This document shows, piece by piece, positions 8,751 to 18,297 of a DNA stretch of 56,826 nucleotides (the stretch's first letter is position 1; every line of letters starts with the position of its first letter). The notes beneath the pieces were generated by a model. The model was not told the DNA's origin. It ran no database searches and saw only the letters and a program-made list of their open reading frames with translations. The position numbers were made by a program, and so were the translations under genes. Source of the DNA: an uncultured Acidimicrobiales bacterium (GTDB lineage: Bacteria; Actinomycetota; Acidimicrobiia; Acidimicrobiales; UBA10347); NCBI GenBank assembly GCA_937991435.1, contig CALKPY010000074.1:1-56826 (forward strand), in the 5' to 3' direction.

Positions 8751-9644
8751 GTGGCTCAGATAAGCGCCAATGGCATCACGCTTGAATACGAGGTGCGCGG
8801 CTCAGGAGAACCGATTCTGTTCATTATGGGATTGAGTGGGCAACTGACGGACTGGCCCCAAGAGTTCATTGACATGTTTGTCAAACGCGGGCACCAGGTC
8901 ATCTTGTTCGACAACCGCGACATTGGCCTCTCGACCAAAGACACCTGGGAACCACCGTCGCAAATCGCGACAGTAGCTTCGATGCTTACCCGTCGCCCTC
9001 TGAAGGGAGTCGGCTACACCGTGGCTGACATGGCTGACGATGCAGCCGGGTTACTCGCAGGCCTTGGTGTCGACGCGGCCCACGTGGTCGGCATTTCAAT
9101 GGGTGGGATGATTAGCCAAGAACTCGCAATCCGCCACCCAAGCCGGGTTCGCTCGTTATGTTCGATCATGTCGAATACGGGCGACCGAAAGCGTGGCGGT
9201 TTCACATGGCGACTTATTGCGAAGGTCGGCCGGCCACCTGAGCCCGATCTCGCGACGGCAGTCGATGAGGTCGCAAAAATCAACGAATTGATTAGCGGCC
9301 CACATTACGATTCTCTCGAAGCCCGTTCGATGATCGAAAAAAGTATCGCACGCAATTTCTCACCCGATGGTGTTTTGCGACAGACCGCAGCCATAGCTGG
9401 CAGCCGTGACCGCACGAAGTTGCTGCGCAATGTGCAGGCTCCAACGCTCGTGATCCACGGGCTACTTGATCCGCTCGTGAAGCACTCAGGCGGCGAGGCC
9501 ACTGCGGCTGCAGTCCCGAACGCGAGACTGCTCTCGCTTCCCGATATGGCTCACGACCTGCCCCGGCCTCGGTGGAGCGAACTTTGCGATGCAATTGCGC
9601 AGAACTTCTCACGTGCCGACGCCGATACGCCCGTAACGGTTTGA
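8751..9644 (+). CDS. Alpha/beta hydrolase
   Basis: A 297-residue alpha/beta-hydrolase-fold enzyme. The nucleophile elbow is G-I-S-M-G-G. The acid is probably the Asp in H-G-L-L-D-P-L, and the catalytic His is in M-A-H-D-L-P. The oxyanion-hole region F-I-M-G-L-S-G is present near the start. I chose the GTG at 8751 because an AAGGAG ribosome binding site lies at 8737-8742, eight bases upstream. The longer open frame from 8628 has no such site and overlaps the divergent GGDEF-EAL frame. The sequence style matches esterases of the aclacinomycin-methylesterase/RdmC group, but the substrate is unknown. Confidence 0.92.
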   Translation: MAQISANGITLEYEVRGSGEPILFIMGLSGQLTDWPQEFIDMFVKRGHQVILFDNRDIGLSTKDTWEPPSQIATVASMLTRRPLKGVGYTVADMADDAAGLLAGLGVDAAHVVGISMGGMISQELAIRHPSRVRSLCSIMSNTGDRKRGGFTWRLIAKVGRPPEPDLATAVDEVAKINELISGPHYDSLEARSMIEKSIARNFSPDGVLRQTAAIAGSRDRTKLLRNVQAPTLVIHGLLDPLVKHSGGEATAAAVPNARLLSLPDMAHDLPRPRWSELCDAIAQNFSRADADTPVTV

Positions 9645-9674
9645 TGGTGCTCCGCGACGGTTGCGCGCTCGGCG

Positions 9675-11378
9675 TTAGAGATCTCGCCGTCGGAAGCTTC
9701 GAACAGCCATAGATAGACAGATGGCGATTACTGAAACCAGAGCCACGGTCACCGCTGGCACGAACCAGCCTGGCCTGTCTGTGCTTATCTCGACTGAAGA
9801 CGAGGTCAGCGGTGCCGCGAGGCTGTCTGTCCCCACGGATTCGGTTGTCGGCGTTGGCCCCGGGACCAGTAGCTGATCTTCGGCAACCGCAGTGGGCGCT
9901 GCAGTCGATTCGGCCGTAGCTTGAGGCACTGCTGCGGTAGGTGTCGCGGCGATAGCCGTAGGGGTCGGCGTTTCGGTGCGTGCCGCAACCGTCGTCGACG
10001 GCACCGGGATCGCCGTCGGTGCGGTGACCGGTTCAGGTGCTGATTCCGCCGTTGCAGCGGCTGTGGGCGCAGCGGTCGATGTTGGTAGCGCGCCGACCGA
10101 ACTGTCGGTTGGATCACCGTCAGCCTCGTTAACGATGCCGTCGCCATCGATGTCGACGTCGCAAACGTCACCGTCACCGTCACCATCAAGATCTTCTTGC
10201 TGCGGGTTGGCGATGTTGTCGCAGTTATCGGGCTCAGGTTCTGCTAACCCGTCGCCGTCGTTGTCGACAATCGGTGTCGCAGACACAGCCATCGCCAAGG
10301 GTGCGTTGCCGACATTTTCATCGATCTCACGGGTCACCCCTCCGTAGGTGCGAGTGATGCTGAGCCGATATTGATTCAGGCGCGCGTCGGGCCACAGGTC
10401 GTCAGGCGGCACCTCTAGCTCAGCAAACGTGGGCTGCCCGCTCGTGGTCGACACCCAAACCGCATCAGGCGGATCAAAGCCCTGTTGCCCAACCGCCGCC
10501 GTCAGGTCGGTCATCGTCGAGCTCCGCGAACCGTAAATCCCAGACAAGTAGCCGGCGCTGTGAAGCGCTTCGGTCCAACCATCGAAGAAGGCAATGATCG
10601 CTTCGGAGCACCCAGGCCCATAGGCCTCCATGTCGTAATAGATCGGGTTCGCCGGACCGATTCCCAAGTCTTGCATTGCAGCGACCGCGTCGACAGCGGC
10701 TTCGACTCCTTGGGCTTTGGCCACGGCGCTGTCACCAGACATCGGCACGAAGGAACCCTTGAGGCATGCTCGAGGCGCTTGTCGCCCGACATAGGTCGGA
10801 ATCAGCCGCCAGCCGTCGGCGAACACCGTTTCGACCCAGCTCGATGTCAAATTGACCTGCTGTTTGTCGGCACGGTTGTCCCAGCCAGCGTCAACATCAA
10901 TGTAGATACCAGCAGTGTTGAACGGTGAGAAGTCTTTCCACACCGCCATGTCGGCTGCAGTCATTGCGGACTTGGCGTCAAAGGCAGCACCGATCGGAGC
11001 GTCTGCAGGCGGCGGTGCGAGCACCCCCTCAAGCGTGAAGGTGACAGACCTACCGCTACTGACCCCGGCAATGGTGATCGTCCATGTGCGTGGGTTATCG
11101 CAGCTCCACCTCATGTCAACCGCACCATCGTCATCCGCAACCCGATTCGAAAAGATGCCGTTGAGCTGGGGCGAAGAGAACGTCACCTTTTCGCTCGGCT
11201 GCAAACCTGACACCACACCAAGTGAACGGGAGCCGTCGTCACAAAGAAACGGTGACTCAACCAGATCTACGAGCAGGGAATCCTGAGCAGAAGCATGCGG
11301 CTGCATCACGCCACCAACGGCACTCAGAGCGAGAGCGCACCCAGCGCCTGCGAGCGCTCGAACAAGTCGTCGGATCAT
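9675..11378 (-). CDS. Secreted, membrane-anchored DUF1906 (glycoside-hydrolase-like) protein with calcium-loop repeats
   Basis: A 567-residue exported protein. It has a signal peptide (basic start, hydrophobic stretch to about residue 31, A-S-A-Q end). A small beta domain follows, then a DUF1906 / Rv2525c-type glycoside-hydrolase-like TIM-barrel domain (about 130-350) with G-I-Y-I-D-V-D-A and I-Y-Y-D-M-E-A-Y motifs where acids of the presumed active site would sit. Next come thrombospondin-type-3-like calcium loops (D-N-D-G-D-G-L, D-L-D-G-D-G-D-G-D-V-C-D, D-I-D-G-D-G-I), a long Thr/Pro/Ala-rich linker of about 130 residues, one transmembrane helix and a basic R-R-R-D-L tail. Family members are thought to act on peptidoglycan or other envelope glycans. 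Here the barrel would be held away from the membrane by the linker. Confidence 0.85.
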   Translation of the reverse strand: MIRRLVRALAGAGCALALSAVGGVMQPHASAQDSLLVDLVESPFLCDDGSRSLGVVSGLQPSEKVTFSSPQLNGIFSNRVADDDGAVDMRWSCDNPRTWTITIAGVSSGRSVTFTLEGVLAPPPADAPIGAAFDAKSAMTAADMAVWKDFSPFNTAGIYIDVDAGWDNRADKQQVNLTSSWVETVFADGWRLIPTYVGRQAPRACLKGSFVPMSGDSAVAKAQGVEAAVDAVAAMQDLGIGPANPIYYDMEAYGPGCSEAIIAFFDGWTEALHSAGYLSGIYGSRSSTMTDLTAAVGQQGFDPPDAVWVSTTSGQPTFAELEVPPDDLWPDARLNQYRLSITRTYGGVTREIDENVGNAPLAMAVSATPIVDNDGDGLAEPEPDNCDNIANPQQEDLDGDGDGDVCDVDIDGDGIVNEADGDPTDSSVGALPTSTAAPTAAATAESAPEPVTAPTAIPVPSTTVAARTETPTPTAIAATPTAAVPQATAESTAAPTAVAEDQLLVPGPTPTTESVGTDSLAAPLTSSSVEISTDRPGWFVPAVTVALVSVIAICLSMAVRSFRRRDL

Positions 11379-11538
11379 CGAGGGTCGAAAGTAGCCGCGT
11401 CTGGCGTGTCAATCGGGTCACCTGGATGGCGACGACAGACGTCGGGCGCTGGGTCGGCGCCGCTTTGGCGGCCGGATCCAGCACTTCGGTAGTGTCTCAC
11501 TGGTTAGCCAATCGGCCAATCGTCAGCTCGGGGGCACC

Positions 11539-12606
11539 ATGACAGATATCGACCAAGACGCTGTGAAGATGTTTGCCTTCAAGGTGTGGACCTACAAGAT
11601 GGGCGAACAGGTTTCGTTACTGGTGCACCTTGGCGACCGATTAGGTCTCTACAAGGCTATGGCCGCAAACGGACCCATGAGCAGCGAGCAGGTGGCGTCC
11701 ACTACGAATCTGCACGAGCGGTTCGTCCGCGAGTGGCTCCTTGGCCAGGCCGCCGCCGGACTCATTGACCGCCATGACGACGGCCTATTCGAGGTGACGC
11801 CGGTACAGGCTGCGGTACTCGCTAACGAGGACGATTCGATCGCCTTCGCTGCGGGCGCATTCCGCGGCGGTATCGAGCCTGACGTTGTTGACCGAATCGA
11901 AGACTCATTTCGCACCGGACTCGGGATCACCTATGAACAGCAGGGACCACGAGCGGCCGCAGGCATGGCCCGTATGACTGGTCCATGGTCGAAGCTGGCG
12001 CTCACCTCAACGATTCTTCCTGCTCTCGACGGCGTCGTCGACAAACTCGAATCCGGCGCGACGGTGGTCGATATAGGTTGCGGCGGTGGCGTGATGTTAA
12101 CCACGCTTGCGCAAGCGTTTCCGAACTGCCGTTGCGTGGGTTACGACCCGTCCGCCGCGGCGCTTGACGTCGCCAAGGCGCGGGCAGCCCAGATGGGCTT
12201 GACCAATGTCGACTTCGTCGAGGCCAGCGGCGAGGATCTCGAGCCAGGATCGGCTTATGACCTCGCGATCACTTTTGATTGCATGCATGACATGGCATTT
12301 CCCGATCGCACCGCAAGTGCCATTCGCGCAGCGATAGCTGACGACGGCACTTGGTTATTGAAAGACATTAGATCGACTGGCGATTTCGCTGCCGACATGC
12401 GCAACCCTTTACTCGCCATGTTCTACGGGTTCTCGATCACATCGTGCCTGCAGTCAGCCATGTCTGAACCAGGTGGGGCCGGGCTCGGAACGTTGGGCCT
12501 TCATGCAGATGCGGCGCAAGAGTTGACCCGAAAGGCCGGTTTCAGCCGATTCGCTATCCACGATCTCGATGATGCCGCGAATCTGTATTACGAGGTCCGC
12601 GTCTAG
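11539..12606 (+). CDS. Class I SAM-dependent methyltransferase with winged-helix N-domain
   Basis: A 355-residue protein. The N-terminal 100 residues look like the winged-helix domain of small-molecule O-methyltransferases (L-Y-K-A-M, L-L-G-Q-A-A-A-G-L-I-D). The Rossmann methyltransferase domain follows, with motif I V-V-D-I-G-C-G-G-G near residue 178, G-Y-D-P-S as the SAM ribose-binding acid, and F-D-C-M-H-D as motif IV. The architecture is shared with methyltransferases of the Rv2258c type. A GGGG-rich ribosome binding site precedes the ATG. The substrate is unknown. The gene is divergent from the DUF1906 gene across about 160 bases in which I see no clear feature. Confidence 0.88.
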   Translation: MTDIDQDAVKMFAFKVWTYKMGEQVSLLVHLGDRLGLYKAMAANGPMSSEQVASTTNLHERFVREWLLGQAAAGLIDRHDDGLFEVTPVQAAVLANEDDSIAFAAGAFRGGIEPDVVDRIEDSFRTGLGITYEQQGPRAAAGMARMTGPWSKLALTSTILPALDGVVDKLESGATVVDIGCGGGVMLTTLAQAFPNCRCVGYDPSAAALDVAKARAAQMGLTNVDFVEASGEDLEPGSAYDLAITFDCMHDMAFPDRTASAIRAAIADDGTWLLKDIRSTGDFAADMRNPLLAMFYGFSITSCLQSAMSEPGGAGLGTLGLHADAAQELTRKAGFSRFAIHDLDDAANLYYEVRV

Positions 12607-12668
12607 ACGGCCGAAGCTCGAATATCAGCGACGCCGGACGACAAGCGGGCACCGAAATGTCGCAGCGC

Positions 12669-13388
12669 TCAACCTCCGATACACCACGGTCGGAGCCGTT
12701 CATAAAGCGGAAGGGCCTGCTCTAGTACGGGTGCAACCGCAGGGGTCAGCTCACGGGCGACCTGCCTCTGAGCAGTAAATCCAATCGACGCTCGAACCGA
12801 GTCGTACCAATAAGGAGCCCACACTCCGTCCTCTGGCTTGGGGCCTGCTGGCCACGCCAACATCGCGTGATCGAAGGGCAATTCCATCCGGCGACACAGC
12901 TCGCTGAGCACTGCCTGTGGGTCCTGCAGCAGCAACGTCGAGTCGACAACGATCGGCTCATCGCCAGCGTCCAATACCCAGTCGAGGATCTCAACCAGCT
13001 CAGTCAACCCGGTGTCTTCGATCGTGGCGTCGGGGATCTGGCGTTGCAATGACGACAACATGTCGTGGGGGTCTCGGGTCAACAAGACATTCCGAAACCC
13101 GGCCAGAAAACTTCGATCGAGCTCAATCAGATGTTTCGCCATCTGTTTGAAGAAGACCACCGGCGTATCCCAGTCGCCACAAAGTTGCTCGGTGACGACT
13201 CGGCTTCCGTCGTTTATCTGCGCTGCCAGAACCTCAGACGCTCCCGGGTGATTACGACCCGTGACCCGCAGATAGTGGGCGTACAACGGTTCGTCGACGA
13301 CTGTTGTGTCGTGTCGCTGACGCCATGAGTACATGAGTGCGGTCGACAGATTCCTCGGGCTTGACCACATGTTGATGCGCAGCGTCAC
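12669..13388 (-). CDS. Sulfotransferase-like P-loop protein
   Basis: A 239-residue protein of the sulfotransferase-like P-loop superfamily. The PAPS-phosphate loop is S-S-P-R-N-L-S-T-A-L near residues 9-18. The segment L-T-R-D-P-H-D-M-L-S near residue 104 matches the R-x-P/D-x-x-x-x-S element that binds the 3'-phosphate. Its GTG start overlaps the stop of the upstream class IV aminotransferase gene by four bases (GTGA), so the two are translationally coupled. From memory, plant proteins annotated as branched-chain-aminotransferase-like also contain a P-loop domain, which would support a joint role. The substrate and even true sulfotransferase activity are uncertain. Confidence 0.8.
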   Translation of the reverse strand: MTLRINMWSSPRNLSTALMYSWRQRHDTTVVDEPLYAHYLRVTGRNHPGASEVLAAQINDGSRVVTEQLCGDWDTPVVFFKQMAKHLIELDRSFLAGFRNVLLTRDPHDMLSSLQRQIPDATIEDTGLTELVEILDWVLDAGDEPIVVDSTLLLQDPQAVLSELCRRMELPFDHAMLAWPAGPKPEDGVWAPYWYDSVRASIGFTAQRQVARELTPAVAPVLEQALPLYERLRPWCIGG

Positions 13389-14326
13389 GAGCGCGCTCGT
13401 CGCTGAGTCTCCACATCAGCATGGATAGCGGATCGGTAGAGATCGATCAGGCGATCCATCACCGGCCAGCGTGAAGAACCGTCGCCAATCGATCGGCCGT
13501 CGACCATGCTCACGGGCGTCAGTCCGCCGAAGGTGCCGGTAACAAACACCTCCTCGGCTGCGTAGACATCGGCCAGCGAAAAGTTCTTTTCAAACGCGGC
13601 GATACCTGCGCCGCGAGCGACCTCGAGTACCAGGGCACGGGTGATCCCCGGAAGGTTGTACTCGCCGGTAGAGGTCCAAACCTCGCCGCGCCGCACGATG
13701 AAGAAGTTGGTTGCGTTGCATGTGGCCACGGCTCCGTGCGGGTCGAGCATAAGGGCTTCATCAGCACCGGCGTGAACTGCCTGAATCAGGGCAATCACCT
13801 CGTGCAACTTTGAATGACAGTTCAGCTTCTGGTCAAGCGTGTCTGGTGCCGGCCGACGGATCGTCGCAGTAAACAACGAAATACCGTCACGTGCGACATC
13901 TGGATCCGCTCGCTTGTGCTCCGCGATAATCACGACGTTGGGCCCGCCAATGACGTTTGACGGATGCTGAGACGGCGTCTTCTTGTTGCCCCGGGTAATC
14001 ATCAGACGGCAGTGCACATCGCCATGCATGTTGTTTCGTTCAACCGTTGACCGCAGAGCTGTCACAAGCTCATGAGGTGTACCAATATCGAGGTCAATCG
14101 CACGAGCGCCCATGAAGAGGCGATCTAAATGCCGGTCGAGAAACGCGAACTCGCCGTCGTGCAACCTGATTCCTTCCCAAATTCCGTCGCCGACCAGAAA
14201 TCCGCTATCAAACACCGAGATCCGCGCTTCGTCTCGCACAAAGAACTCGCCGTTGATATAGATTTCGACATCGGAATTGCGATCATCGGCCACTGCTGCG
14301 TGTGTGCTACGAACCATCAACGGCAC
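13385..14326 (-). CDS. Class IV (branched-chain-type) aminotransferase
   Basis: A 313-residue PLP enzyme of fold type IV (branched-chain aminotransferase, D-amino-acid aminotransferase or aminodeoxychorismate lyase group). The start of the fold reads I-Y-I-N-G-E-F, D-S-G-F-L-V-G-D-G-I-W-E-G-I-R. The Lys in the D-Q-K-L-N-C-H-S-K segment is the probable Schiff-base lysine region, and the C-terminal phosphate loop is G-T-F-G-G-L-T-P-V. The GTG at 14326 or the ATG at 14317 may be the start. The gene overlaps the sulfotransferase-like gene by four bases. In an actinobacterium with its own IlvE elsewhere, this copy may act on a different amino acid. That cannot be settled here. Confidence 0.88.
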   Translation of the reverse strand: MPLMVRSTHAAVADDRNSDVEIYINGEFFVRDEARISVFDSGFLVGDGIWEGIRLHDGEFAFLDRHLDRLFMGARAIDLDIGTPHELVTALRSTVERNNMHGDVHCRLMITRGNKKTPSQHPSNVIGGPNVVIIAEHKRADPDVARDGISLFTATIRRPAPDTLDQKLNCHSKLHEVIALIQAVHAGADEALMLDPHGAVATCNATNFFIVRRGEVWTSTGEYNLPGITRALVLEVARGAGIAAFEKNFSLADVYAAEEVFVTGTFGGLTPVSMVDGRSIGDGSSRWPVMDRLIDLYRSAIHADVETQRRARS

Positions 14327-14493
14327 CCTAGAACTTTACGTCGACCCCGACTCGCTCGCTTCGTGTCACGCTCACGGAGCGGTACCGGAACCGGGGCCCC
14401 AAATGGAAGCTCACGTCTGCTCGGCGCAGGGGTGCTCGAATTGCCTGGTAAGCCGTGTGGCGACAAAAGCAATCCATCGACGGACCTTCGTAG

Positions 14494-15726
14494 ATGACTC
14501 GTGCAAGAGTCGCAGTTATCGGCGGCGGGCCCGCTGGCCTTGCAGCGGCAGAGGTTCTGGCCAACGCGGGCATCGACGTCACTGTTTATGACCAACAACG
14601 CGCCCCTGCCCGCAAGTTCATGTTGGCTGGCCGAGGCGGCCTCAACCTGACACATACCGAACCAATCGATGCATTTTTGGGCCGGTACGGCGACCGACAG
14701 GCGCATCTCGAAAATGCCATCCGCGACTTCACACCCGCCGATCTTCGTAGCTGGTGCCACGAACTCGGCGAGCCGACCTTCATCGGAACAAGCGGACGCG
14801 TGTTCCCCGAGACCTTCAAGGCCTCGCCGCTGTTGCGTCGATGGCTTTCACGACTTGCCGGGCTAGGTGTCGAATTCGCACCCGGTCAGTCCTGGCGCGG
14901 CTGGTCGCCGGCACCGCGCACTCGTGATCCCGGTGTAATCCGAATTACTCCTTCGACTGGCGAAGATCTATTCGTCGAGGCCGACGCATTCGTTTTCGCT
15001 CTGGGTGGGGCGTCGTGGCCGCGTTCGGGAAGCACCGGAGGCTGGGTCGAGCCATTTACCGACGCAGGCGTCGGGGTCGCTCCGCTTCGAGCCACTAACT
15101 GCGGTGTGCAGGTGCGCTGGACCGACATCTTTCGAAACCGCTTTGCCGGAAGCCCTATCAAGAACGTCGCCGTCAATGACGTGCGTGGAGACATCGTTGT
15201 CACGGGCTATGGGCTCGAAGGCGGCCCCATCTACGCCAACAACTCGCATACTCAGGCTCAACTTGACCTCACGCCCACGGCCAAACTGAGAGTCAATTTG
15301 CTTCCCGACCTCAAGCCAGTGGCAATCATTGACCGTCTTTCCAAGCGACGCAAAGGATCCTCGGCTACTCGATGGTTACAAGGCGTTGGGCTCTCGGCTG
15401 CTGCCATTGGGCTCCTGCGCGAAGCAACCGACAATCAGCTCCCGCACCATGCTGCAGAAATCGCGGCGCTGTGCCACCAGTGCGAAATCAGCGTCGCGGC
15501 AATGGCCCCGATTGATCGTGCGATCTCCAGTTCCGGTGGCATCAAGTTTGCGGAACTAAACAGCGACTACATGGTGCAGAGCCTGCCCGGGAACTTCGTT
15601 GCGGGTGAGATGCTCGACTGGCACGCTCCGACAGGCGGCTACCTACTGCAGGCCTGCTTCTCGACCGGTCGCGCTGCAGCTTTTGGGGCGCTGCGCTGGC
15701 TCGGTATCGACGGTGCCATGCGCTAA
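14494..15726 (+). CDS. TIGR03862-type / HI0933-like flavoprotein
   Basis: A 410-residue NAD(P)/FAD-dependent oxidoreductase-like protein of the HI0933/BaiN family. It begins with the FAD dinucleotide-binding motif V-I-G-G-G-P-A-G-L-A-A-A, followed by the family signature G-R-G-G-L-N-L-T-H near residue 48. The C-terminal part has the second flavin motif G-E-M-L-D-W-x-A-P-T-G-G-Y-L-L-Q near 375-390. The pattern and length fit the TIGR03862 subgroup. The biochemical role of this subgroup is not established. It is divergent from the aminotransferase gene across about 165 bases. Confidence 0.87.
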   Translation: MTRARVAVIGGGPAGLAAAEVLANAGIDVTVYDQQRAPARKFMLAGRGGLNLTHTEPIDAFLGRYGDRQAHLENAIRDFTPADLRSWCHELGEPTFIGTSGRVFPETFKASPLLRRWLSRLAGLGVEFAPGQSWRGWSPAPRTRDPGVIRITPSTGEDLFVEADAFVFALGGASWPRSGSTGGWVEPFTDAGVGVAPLRATNCGVQVRWTDIFRNRFAGSPIKNVAVNDVRGDIVVTGYGLEGGPIYANNSHTQAQLDLTPTAKLRVNLLPDLKPVAIIDRLSKRRKGSSATRWLQGVGLSAAAIGLLREATDNQLPHHAAEIAALCHQCEISVAAMAPIDRAISSSGGIKFAELNSDYMVQSLPGNFVAGEMLDWHAPTGGYLLQACFSTGRAAAFGALRWLGIDGAMR

Positions 15727-15765
15727 AGATCAGCGCCGCGCTGTCTTATAACACTCGGCTGACGG

Positions 15766-16830
15766 TCACAGTTGGACTACCCGACCTCGGCCGAGTCGCT
15801 TGGCTTCGCGCATGGCGTCATCGGCACCTCGGAGCATGGCATCAAGATTCGTATCGCGGGTGCCAAGAAATATCCCGGCTGAGGCTGACACCCGGACAGT
15901 GGTGCCATCGATGGTCATCGAACGCTCGATTTCGCGAACCATCCGCCATGCGAGCGGTTCGACCGAGTCGCGACCTTGCAACACGACAACGAACTCATCG
16001 CCGCCGAGACGAGCGACAACATCGGTTGCTCTCACTACCGACACCAAACGAGATCCGACCTTTTCAAGGACGTGATCGCCGGCCGCGTGTCCCTGCTGAT
16101 CGTTTACTTGTTTGAACCCATCGAGGTCTAAGAAGATGAGCGCGGTCCGTGACAGATCGAGGAGTTCAACGCGTCGCCGCAGGCCGCTGCGATTCAGTAG
16201 TCCCGTCAGGGCATCGTGTTCGCTTTCGTCCTGCGCCATTGTTTGGAGGGTGACGAGCTCAAGTATTCGGTTGCTCATGATGCGGACGTCGGGAGCCATG
16301 ACACACCCGAATGCGATGATCGTCGCTGCAACCCAATATTCGCCAACGACGATTCCGCCAAGCGCGCCCAGAAGCCACAGTGGTCCGAGAACCAGCACCG
16401 TCAGAGTTCCCGTACCGTTCGGGGTACTCAAGGCTGCTGCGCTGATTGCCATCTGAGCAACGGCGAGTTGCCAGACGAGCACGGGCTCCTCGCGCCCTGC
16501 ATCGAGCGCGGTGAACAGGGTGCTTCCCCAACCGACCCCCATGGTGAAATTCGCCCACTTTGCGAGGCGTGGTATTCCAAACTTGTCTTGATCGGCTGTG
16601 AAACGAGGGATGCGACCTGCGAGCAACAACATAACTCCCGCCGAGGCGAGTATCCCGGTCCATATGGCCAGTAACAATCCATCGCCTCTGGAGCCAACGA
16701 GCAAGATCCAGCCGACAATCGTGACAGCGATCCCGGCAAAGGCGAGTCTTCTGGCCTCGAGGTACATGCCATGTATACGCGCCGCCACCTCAGGTGTGGG
16801 GTCGGGTGCGTCGGCAAATGAGGAAGTCAT
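15766..16830 (-). CDS. Membrane diguanylate cyclase (GGDEF)
   Basis: A 354-residue protein with about five or six hydrophobic helices in the first 190 residues and a C-terminal GGDEF domain. The active site R-L-G-G-D-E-F is intact, with the RxxD product-inhibition site (R-A-T-D) placed six residues before GGDEF. The domain start L-T-G-L-L-N-R is present. It should make cyclic-di-GMP and be feedback-controlled, unlike the GGDEF-EAL protein earlier in the window, which lacks RxxD. The sensory input is unknown because the membrane part is unfamiliar. Confidence 0.93.
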   Translation of the reverse strand: MTSSFADAPDPTPEVAARIHGMYLEARRLAFAGIAVTIVGWILLVGSRGDGLLLAIWTGILASAGVMLLLAGRIPRFTADQDKFGIPRLAKWANFTMGVGWGSTLFTALDAGREEPVLVWQLAVAQMAISAAALSTPNGTGTLTVLVLGPLWLLGALGGIVVGEYWVAATIIAFGCVMAPDVRIMSNRILELVTLQTMAQDESEHDALTGLLNRSGLRRRVELLDLSRTALIFLDLDGFKQVNDQQGHAAGDHVLEKVGSRLVSVVRATDVVARLGGDEFVVVLQGRDSVEPLAWRMVREIERSMTIDGTTVRVSASAGIFLGTRDTNLDAMLRGADDAMREAKRLGRGRVVQL

Positions 16831-17016
16831 AGTGCGGCCAGGTGGCCATAATCAGTTTGGGGGATCACCGCGGCCATCTGACCCCAATTAGGTAGACCGT
16901 CTCTGCGCGATGAGGTCAATGGCCTAGACGGGCAACGTCCCAATCATGCAGTCCCAAACGCCACGACACAAGTGGAACAACCGACCGCCCTATATGCGTG
17001 CGGTGGCACAGACTGG

Positions 17017-18297
17017 CTAGGGGGTTCGCTTCCGTATGTCCAAGTCGAGCTGAGCGAGTCCTCGCAGGATGAAGCTCGGCTCGTATTCGAACGTGTTTGA
17101 AGCGCTGAACGCAGGCATCTCCAGGCGTTTCGCCAACTCTTCGAAGGCAACCTTGCCTTCGAGGCGCGACAACGGAGCGCCAATGCAGAAATGATGACCC
17201 TTTCCAAACGCAATGTGATCTCTCAAGTTGTCGCGGCCGGGGTCAAACGACTCAGCATCGGGAAACGCTCGTTCATCTCGATTCGCTGCCCCAAACATGA
17301 CCCAGATACGTGAACCCTTGGGGATTTTGGTGCCTTCGATCTCGGTGTCGACAGTGGCGACTCGGAATAGACCCTGGTTGGGTGATGACAGCCGCAGACC
17401 TTCTTCGACGAGCCCATTCACGGTGGCATCAGGGTCGTCGACCATGCGATCCCACCATGTGGGATTCTCAATGAGTAAGCGCATCGTTTCGTTGAGAAAC
17501 TTGGTTGTTGTTTCGTTGCCAGCCACCATCAGCTGCTGGATGATGCTGAAGATTTCGTTGAACCTCAGTTTGCGGGTCTCGCCGTCGGGAGTATCGGGAT
17601 CGTCGAAATCTGCGTGTGCGATCTCCGAGAGAATGTCATCTTGTGGATCCGTAAGACGCCGTTCATATTCAAAGAACCAGTATTTCTGGGAGTCGACCTG
17701 TCCGCGCGCAGCCGACAGGCGACGTTCGTCTGTTAACGAAGCACCAAGTGCAGCCACCGCGTCGTCGGACCACCCTTTGATCTTCGCTTCGGTTTCAGCC
17801 GACATGTTCAGCGCGTGGTGAATCACCCGCACAGGGAACGACACCGCAAAGTCAGCGTGAAAGTCGATGGTGCCTTCGGCCGGAAGCGCGTCGATCAATT
17901 CAACAGCGATTTCACGGACCTTGTCTTCGAGGGCTGCTATTCGCCGCGCCGAGAACGCCTTCGAGACGAGCTTGCGATACCGGGTCTGGTGGGGGGGATC
18001 GATCGTCAACATCGTGTCTGCCCGAGGCCACCCCTCAGCCATCACCGCGCTGACCTGTTTCATAATGTCTGAATCGCCAACTGTGCCTGCGCTGGCCATG
18101 CGTGACGAATACGTTTCGGTGTCTCTCAGGATCTCGTTTACGACATCGAGACGGGCCGCAAAGAACATGCCCGTCGGCTGATGACGAAAAATTGGGCCGT
18201 GGTCGCGCAGCGCGGCATAGTGCCCGTAGGGGCACTGCTGGATCTCACGATCCATCGGGTTATATGTGTCGAGGTCAACGTGCCCAGTGTCTGCCAT
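17017..18297 (-). CDS. Cytochrome P450
   Basis: A 426-residue bacterial-type soluble P450 monooxygenase. The haem-binding loop F-G-K-G-H-H-F-C-I-G-A-P-L carries the thiolate Cys. The I-helix has A-G-N-E-T-T-T-K. The K-helix E-E-G-L-R-L and the R-x-x-x-D-E-R-x-F-P-D-A-x-x-F-D segment are complete. Actinobacterial P450s of this type often act on terpenes, steroids or fatty acids. No ferredoxin or reductase gene is adjacent, so redox partners must come from elsewhere. The region upstream to the GGDEF gene (about 190 bases) holds nothing I recognise. Its start is about 115 bases from the SRPBCC gene on the same strand. Confidence 0.93.
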   Translation of the reverse strand: MADTGHVDLDTYNPMDREIQQCPYGHYAALRDHGPIFRHQPTGMFFAARLDVVNEILRDTETYSSRMASAGTVGDSDIMKQVSAVMAEGWPRADTMLTIDPPHQTRYRKLVSKAFSARRIAALEDKVREIAVELIDALPAEGTIDFHADFAVSFPVRVIHHALNMSAETEAKIKGWSDDAVAALGASLTDERRLSAARGQVDSQKYWFFEYERRLTDPQDDILSEIAHADFDDPDTPDGETRKLRFNEIFSIIQQLMVAGNETTTKFLNETMRLLIENPTWWDRMVDDPDATVNGLVEEGLRLSSPNQGLFRVATVDTEIEGTKIPKGSRIWVMFGAANRDERAFPDAESFDPGRDNLRDHIAFGKGHHFCIGAPLSRLEGKVAFEELAKRLEMPAFSASNTFEYEPSFILRGLAQLDLDIRKRTP

